From Enterococcus sp. BWB1-3 (GTDB lineage: Bacteria > Bacillota > Bacilli > Lactobacillales > Enterococcaceae), in NCBI RefSeq assembly GCF_016745275.1, contig NZ_JADOEP010000002.1, forward strand, positions 104,928 to 168,927: a stretch of 64,000 nt of DNA, in the 5' to 3' direction. Below, one piece after another: positions 61,071-64,000 of this stretch. Positions within the stretch are counted from its first letter, which is position 1, and each line of letters begins with the position of its first letter. A model generated the notes under the pieces. That model was not told where the DNA came from. It saw only the letters and a program-made list of their open reading frames with translations, and made no database searches. Both the position numbers and the translations under genes were made by a program.

Positions 61071-61120
61071 AAGCATGTCTGCTTTTCAAATCCGTAACGG
61101 TTTAAAAAGTAGACATGCTT
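61071..61120. terminator. bidirectional terminator after the TraX-like gene
   Basis: AAGCATGTCTGCTTTT (61071–61086) pairs with AAAAGTAGACATGCTT (61105–61120, one mismatch), flanked by AAAAA and ATTTTTT; it serves both convergent genes. Confidence 0.85.
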
Positions 61121-61170
61121 ATTTTTTAGAAATGATTTCCGGACAGATTCCCTCAAATAATTATCGACAG

Positions 61171-62136
61171 CTAAAGATTCACTACATTTTTTGGTTGTCC
61201 GTCTAAAAATTGACATAAATTATCAACAGCAATCTCCATCAGACGCTGCCTTGTTTCTACCGGAGCCCAGGCAATATGGGGAGTCAAATAACAATTAGGT
61301 GCTTTCAATAAAGGATTATCCTCCTCGATTGGCTCAACGGATACTACATCAGCCCCTAATGCTGCAAGCTTTCCAGTATTCAACGCCAAGGCAACTGCCT
61401 GTTCATCCAAGAGACCGCCCCGTGAGGTATTAAGTAAAACTGCGCCCTCTTTCATTTTTTGAACAGCTTCGTGATTGATCATTTTTTCTGTTTCAGGAAA
61501 CAGCGGCAAATGAAGACTCACAATATCTGCTTTGTCATAAAGCTCATCTAACGAAACCTGTTCAGCCCAACTATCCTGCGACTGCTTCGGTCGATAATTA
61601 TAATAAATAACTGTCATCTTAAATGCATGGGCAATTTCCGCTACTCTTTGAGCGATTTTCCCGTAACCGACCAATCCAATGGTTTTCCCTGAAAGCTCAG
61701 TCAAAGGCAGCTTCCAATAGCAAAAATCTTCACTTCTCTGCCATTCGCCGGAATGTACCGATACATTATGAAGTCCAACCTGACTGAAAATCTCCAACAA
61801 CAAAGCAAATGTAAACTGCGCTACTGCATCTGTACTGTAATCAGGGATATTCGTCACTGGAATCCCTTTCTGACGGGCTGCTTCAACATCGATCACATTA
61901 TAGCCGGTTGCCAGTGCACCGATATATTGAACGCTAGGGCAAGCAGCCAATATCTCTTTCGTAATCGGCGTCTTGTTTGTTAAGACTACCTGGGCAGAAC
62001 CAATTCGTTCAATGATCTCAGTATGGTCGGTGTAAGAGGTTCGATCGTACCTCCTTACATCTCCCAACTTCTCCAGGCCCTGCCAGCTCAAGTCTCCCGG
62101 GTTCAGCGTATAACCATCTAAAATTACAATTTCCAT
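61171..62136 (-). CDS. D-2-hydroxyacid dehydrogenase
   Basis: NAD(P)-dependent oxidoreductase of 321 residues of the glycerate/hydroxyisocaproate family. The Rossmann loop is GLVGYGKIAQRVAEIA; the active-site Arg is in LLNTSRGGLLDE, with the Glu in the following segment and the His in LTPHIAWAP. The likely reaction is reduction of a 2-keto acid such as hydroxypyruvate or glyoxylate. It lies 5 bp after the permease gene, so uptake of an amino acid followed by reduction of its keto acid is a plausible joint role (inference). Confidence 0.9.
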   Translation of the reverse strand: MEIVILDGYTLNPGDLSWQGLEKLGDVRRYDRTSYTDHTEIIERIGSAQVVLTNKTPITKEILAACPSVQYIGALATGYNVIDVEAARQKGIPVTNIPDYSTDAVAQFTFALLLEIFSQVGLHNVSVHSGEWQRSEDFCYWKLPLTELSGKTIGLVGYGKIAQRVAEIAHAFKMTVIYYNYRPKQSQDSWAEQVSLDELYDKADIVSLHLPLFPETEKMINHEAVQKMKEGAVLLNTSRGGLLDEQAVALALNTGKLAALGADVVSVEPIEEDNPLLKAPNCYLTPHIAWAPVETRQRLMEIAVDNLCQFLDGQPKNVVNL

Positions 62137-62141
62137 TTCAC

Positions 62142-63455
62142 TCAGCCTTTCTTTTGCTGATAATAAAACACCGGAATGCCCACACAGGTCATTCCTATCC
62201 CAACAAGTGCCAGCATAGGAGTAGTAACGGCTGTCATAACCAAGATAAAGCCGCCTCCAACCATGGCAATCAACGGTACAATCGGGTACAAAGGAACTTT
62301 ATAGGGACGTTTCAGCTCAGGCTCTGTTTTTCGTAAACGAAGTACCCCCCAGAATAACAGAAGACTGAAAAACCACATGACAAAAACCAGCATATCAGTC
62401 AGTAAATCAAAATTTCCTAAAGTAATCATAACACAGGCGATTCCCAATTGAACATAGGCAGCGATAAAAGGAGCATTTGTTCGTTTTGACAGTTTCCCAA
62501 ATGCTGTACTAAATGGCAGCTGATTTTCCAGTGCCATTGCATAAGGGACACGCAAGCCTGTCATTGTATAGCCATTTAAAGCACCATAAACTGAAATTAA
62601 AATACCAATAGTCACAAGCTTGCCGCCAAATTCTCCAAAGATAACCATTGCAGTTTCCGAAGCACTGTTCAAATTCCCTGCAATTGAAGAGATCGGCAGT
62701 GTTTTTAAAAAGACCAGATTGATTAAAACATAGACAATTGTTACGAAGCTTAAACCTAAAATAATTGCTTTGGGTAAATCTTTTTCCGGATGTTTCATTT
62801 CTCCTGCAATATTTCCTACACCCAGCCAGCCGTCATAAGCAAAAAGAGTGGCTAAAAGTGCACCGCTAACTCCCACCGCCCAAGAATTTCCTTGCCCAGA
62901 AGACATTGTGAAGAGCGAAACATCAACTTTCCCAGGCGTAAAAAGACCGACAATAATAATTAAGGTAATAGGGATCAATTTAACTGAAAGAGTAAGCGAC
63001 TGCACTCCTGCTGCAGTTTTTGTCCCCAATAAATTAATTCCTGTAACGCTGACTGCCGTACAAAAAGCCAACGGCAGCAAATTGCCTGCTGACAGATGAA
63101 ACAGATTAACCAGCTGCGTAGCAAAAATAATACTCAACGCAGCAATATTGGCAGGAAAATAAATGATACTCTGTGCCCATCCTAATAAAAAAGAAGGAAG
63201 CTTACCATAAATCCTTTCAATATAGCGAATAGGTCCGCCAGTTTCAGGGATTGCTGTAGCAAGCTCTGCCACTGTCAACCCACCACAAATAGTTAAAAAT
63301 CCAGCCAACAGCCAGACAACTAACGTCAAACCAGTTGCCTGTGTTTTCTCTACCACTGCAGCAGCTTTAAAAAAGACTCCTGCTCCGATTACCGTACCCA
63401 TAACCGTTGATAACGCCCCAAAAAAAGAAATTTCCCGTTTTAATTCATTTTTCAC
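62142..63455 (-). CDS. APC-family amino acid permease
   Basis: Secondary transporter of 437 residues with about twelve helices. The first helix carries the substrate-binding TVMGTVIGAGVFFKAAAV motif; SGALLATLFAYDGWLGVGNIAGEMKHPEKDLPKAI is the family signature and points to the LAT/serine–threonine exchanger branch. Substrate not predictable. It is the promoter-proximal gene of a two-gene operon with the 2-hydroxyacid dehydrogenase. Confidence 0.93.
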   Translation of the reverse strand: MKNELKREISFFGALSTVMGTVIGAGVFFKAAAVVEKTQATGLTLVVWLLAGFLTICGGLTVAELATAIPETGGPIRYIERIYGKLPSFLLGWAQSIIYFPANIAALSIIFATQLVNLFHLSAGNLLPLAFCTAVSVTGINLLGTKTAAGVQSLTLSVKLIPITLIIIVGLFTPGKVDVSLFTMSSGQGNSWAVGVSGALLATLFAYDGWLGVGNIAGEMKHPEKDLPKAIILGLSFVTIVYVLINLVFLKTLPISSIAGNLNSASETAMVIFGEFGGKLVTIGILISVYGALNGYTMTGLRVPYAMALENQLPFSTAFGKLSKRTNAPFIAAYVQLGIACVMITLGNFDLLTDMLVFVMWFFSLLLFWGVLRLRKTEPELKRPYKVPLYPIVPLIAMVGGGFILVMTAVTTPMLALVGIGMTCVGIPVFYYQQKKG

Positions 63456-63581
63456 TTAGTCACTTCCTCCATTTAACAATAATGAAAGTATACTGGAAGA
63501 GACCTCAGGTTGCCACTGAAAAATGACTATTTTCAGGAAATAATCTAAATTAAAATAAAATACGCAGAATTTCTCTACTAA

Positions 63582-63788
63582 TTAAATATCTAGAGTTAGA
63601 ATAGTCTTTTTCTCTTGTAACTCTCTTTCTCCAAGTTCTTGGTAACGGGATGCATCGGAAAACATCCGATAAATAATTCGTACCATCAAATATACGGTCG
63701 CTACGACCACTTTTTGTGTCCGATATTCCTTCTTATCTGAAAGAAAAACACCTGTATTCGATTGGGTTTCCCATGAAAAAATGTACAA
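63582..63788 (-). pseudogene. possible C-terminal relic of a transposase
   Basis: A 68-codon frame without a ribosome site. The segment YRTQKVVVATVYLMVRIIYR followed by MFSDASRYQE resembles the C-terminal helix of IS110-type transposases (x-K-x-x-VA-x4-R-I-I-Y-x-M-L … Y). Nothing upstream continues the protein. It lies next to a repeat array. This is a weak call. Confidence 0.3.
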
Positions 63789-63870
63789 AAGGAGCTATTC
63801 TGCTTAAAATAGAAGCGATTTATTCTTATACGCAGGTTCTGTGACCTAATGATTGGTGCATAGCTTTTTA

Positions 63871-64000
63871 TGCGATGAGTAATCGCAGGAGCAAGCTTTT
63901 TATGCGACGAGTAATCGCAGGAGCAAGCTTTTTATGCGACGAGTAATCGCAGGAGCAAGCTTTTTATGCGACGAGTAATCGCAGGAGCAAGCTTTTTATG
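63871..64000. repeat. tandem array of a 32-bp unit (runs off the window)
   Basis: The unit starts TGCGACGAGTAATCGCAGGA and ends GCAAGCTTTTTA; copies start at 63871 (one base different), 63903, 63935, 63967 and 63999. Each has a short dyad TGCGA…TCGCA. There are no spacers, so it is not CRISPR. The same unit occurs singly inside the MITE-like repeats at about 31.1 and 32.0 kb. Confidence 0.95.

Noticed and set aside
63871..64000. CRISPR-like regular repeats
   Set aside because: The 32-bp units are directly adjacent with no unique spacers, and no cas gene is in the window.

Overview
The window looks like the chromosome of a low-GC lactic-acid coccus, most likely Enterococcus or a very close relative. 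The evidence is gene content and order: glyA–threonylcarbamoyl-AMP synthase–prmC–prfA–tdk, a complete atpBEFHAGDC operon followed by a DUF1146 gene, murA and an EpuA-type gene, murT–gatD, a protein that reads as Enterococcus faecalis AzoA, and smpB–rnr–est–secG. No rRNA, tRNA or CRISPR array was seen.

Layout. 1–2.6 kb: the end of a mannose-family PTS operon (IIC and a truncated IID), divergent from a TSUP exporter, then a zinc-ribbon protein. 3.1–8.1 kb: housekeeping block glyA to tdk, all on the minus strand. 8.1–19.6 kb: an AT-rich integrated element of about 11.4 kb bounded by 37-bp direct repeats that lie in the tdk promoter region. It carries a tyrosine integrase and excisionase, an unknown 463-residue HTH protein divergent from a DNA methyltransferase, several small HTH or unknown proteins, a large secreted LysM–MucBP-like–CAP protein, three small membrane proteins and a serine resolvase. 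Immediately right of its right repeat is the decayed left end of a second, related element (the last codons of an integrase), followed by an XRE–ImmA regulator and its partner at 20–21.9 kb. This looks like a tandem accretion.

22–38 kb: K+ uptake (TrkH family), murT–gatD (lipid II amidation), manA, a serine hydrolase, a CppA-like VOC protein, a guanylate-kinase-like protein caught between inverted repeats, a dead LevR-type activator, a 6-phosphogluconate dehydrogenase divergent from an RpiR regulator, azoA, an orphan antitoxin, an AI-2E-family exporter and a lone gutA-type PTS IIA. 38.6–51.8 kb: epuA, murA, the ATP synthase operon (with repeat DNA lodged between atpE and atpF), smpB, rnr and est. 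52–64 kb: secG, yjdI–yjdJ, nadE and pncB (NAD synthesis), GtrA, a MerR/TipAS regulator with a classic 19-bp-spaced promoter, a HAD phosphatase, a TraX-like membrane protein, a 2-hydroxyacid dehydrogenase and an amino-acid permease.

The intergenic DNA is the most unusual part. It holds several dispersed repeat families: (i) a MITE-like unit with GGGACA/TGTCCC ends; (ii) a 32-nt unit that occurs zero, one or at least four times; (iii) a related 57/58-nt tandem array; (iv) long degenerate modules at about 32.6, 46.4, 52.7 and 55.2 kb; and (v) a three-copy family whose main stem shows compensatory base changes, suggesting a conserved RNA or DNA fold. All functional calls come from reading the sequence and knowledge of protein families; no database search was run.
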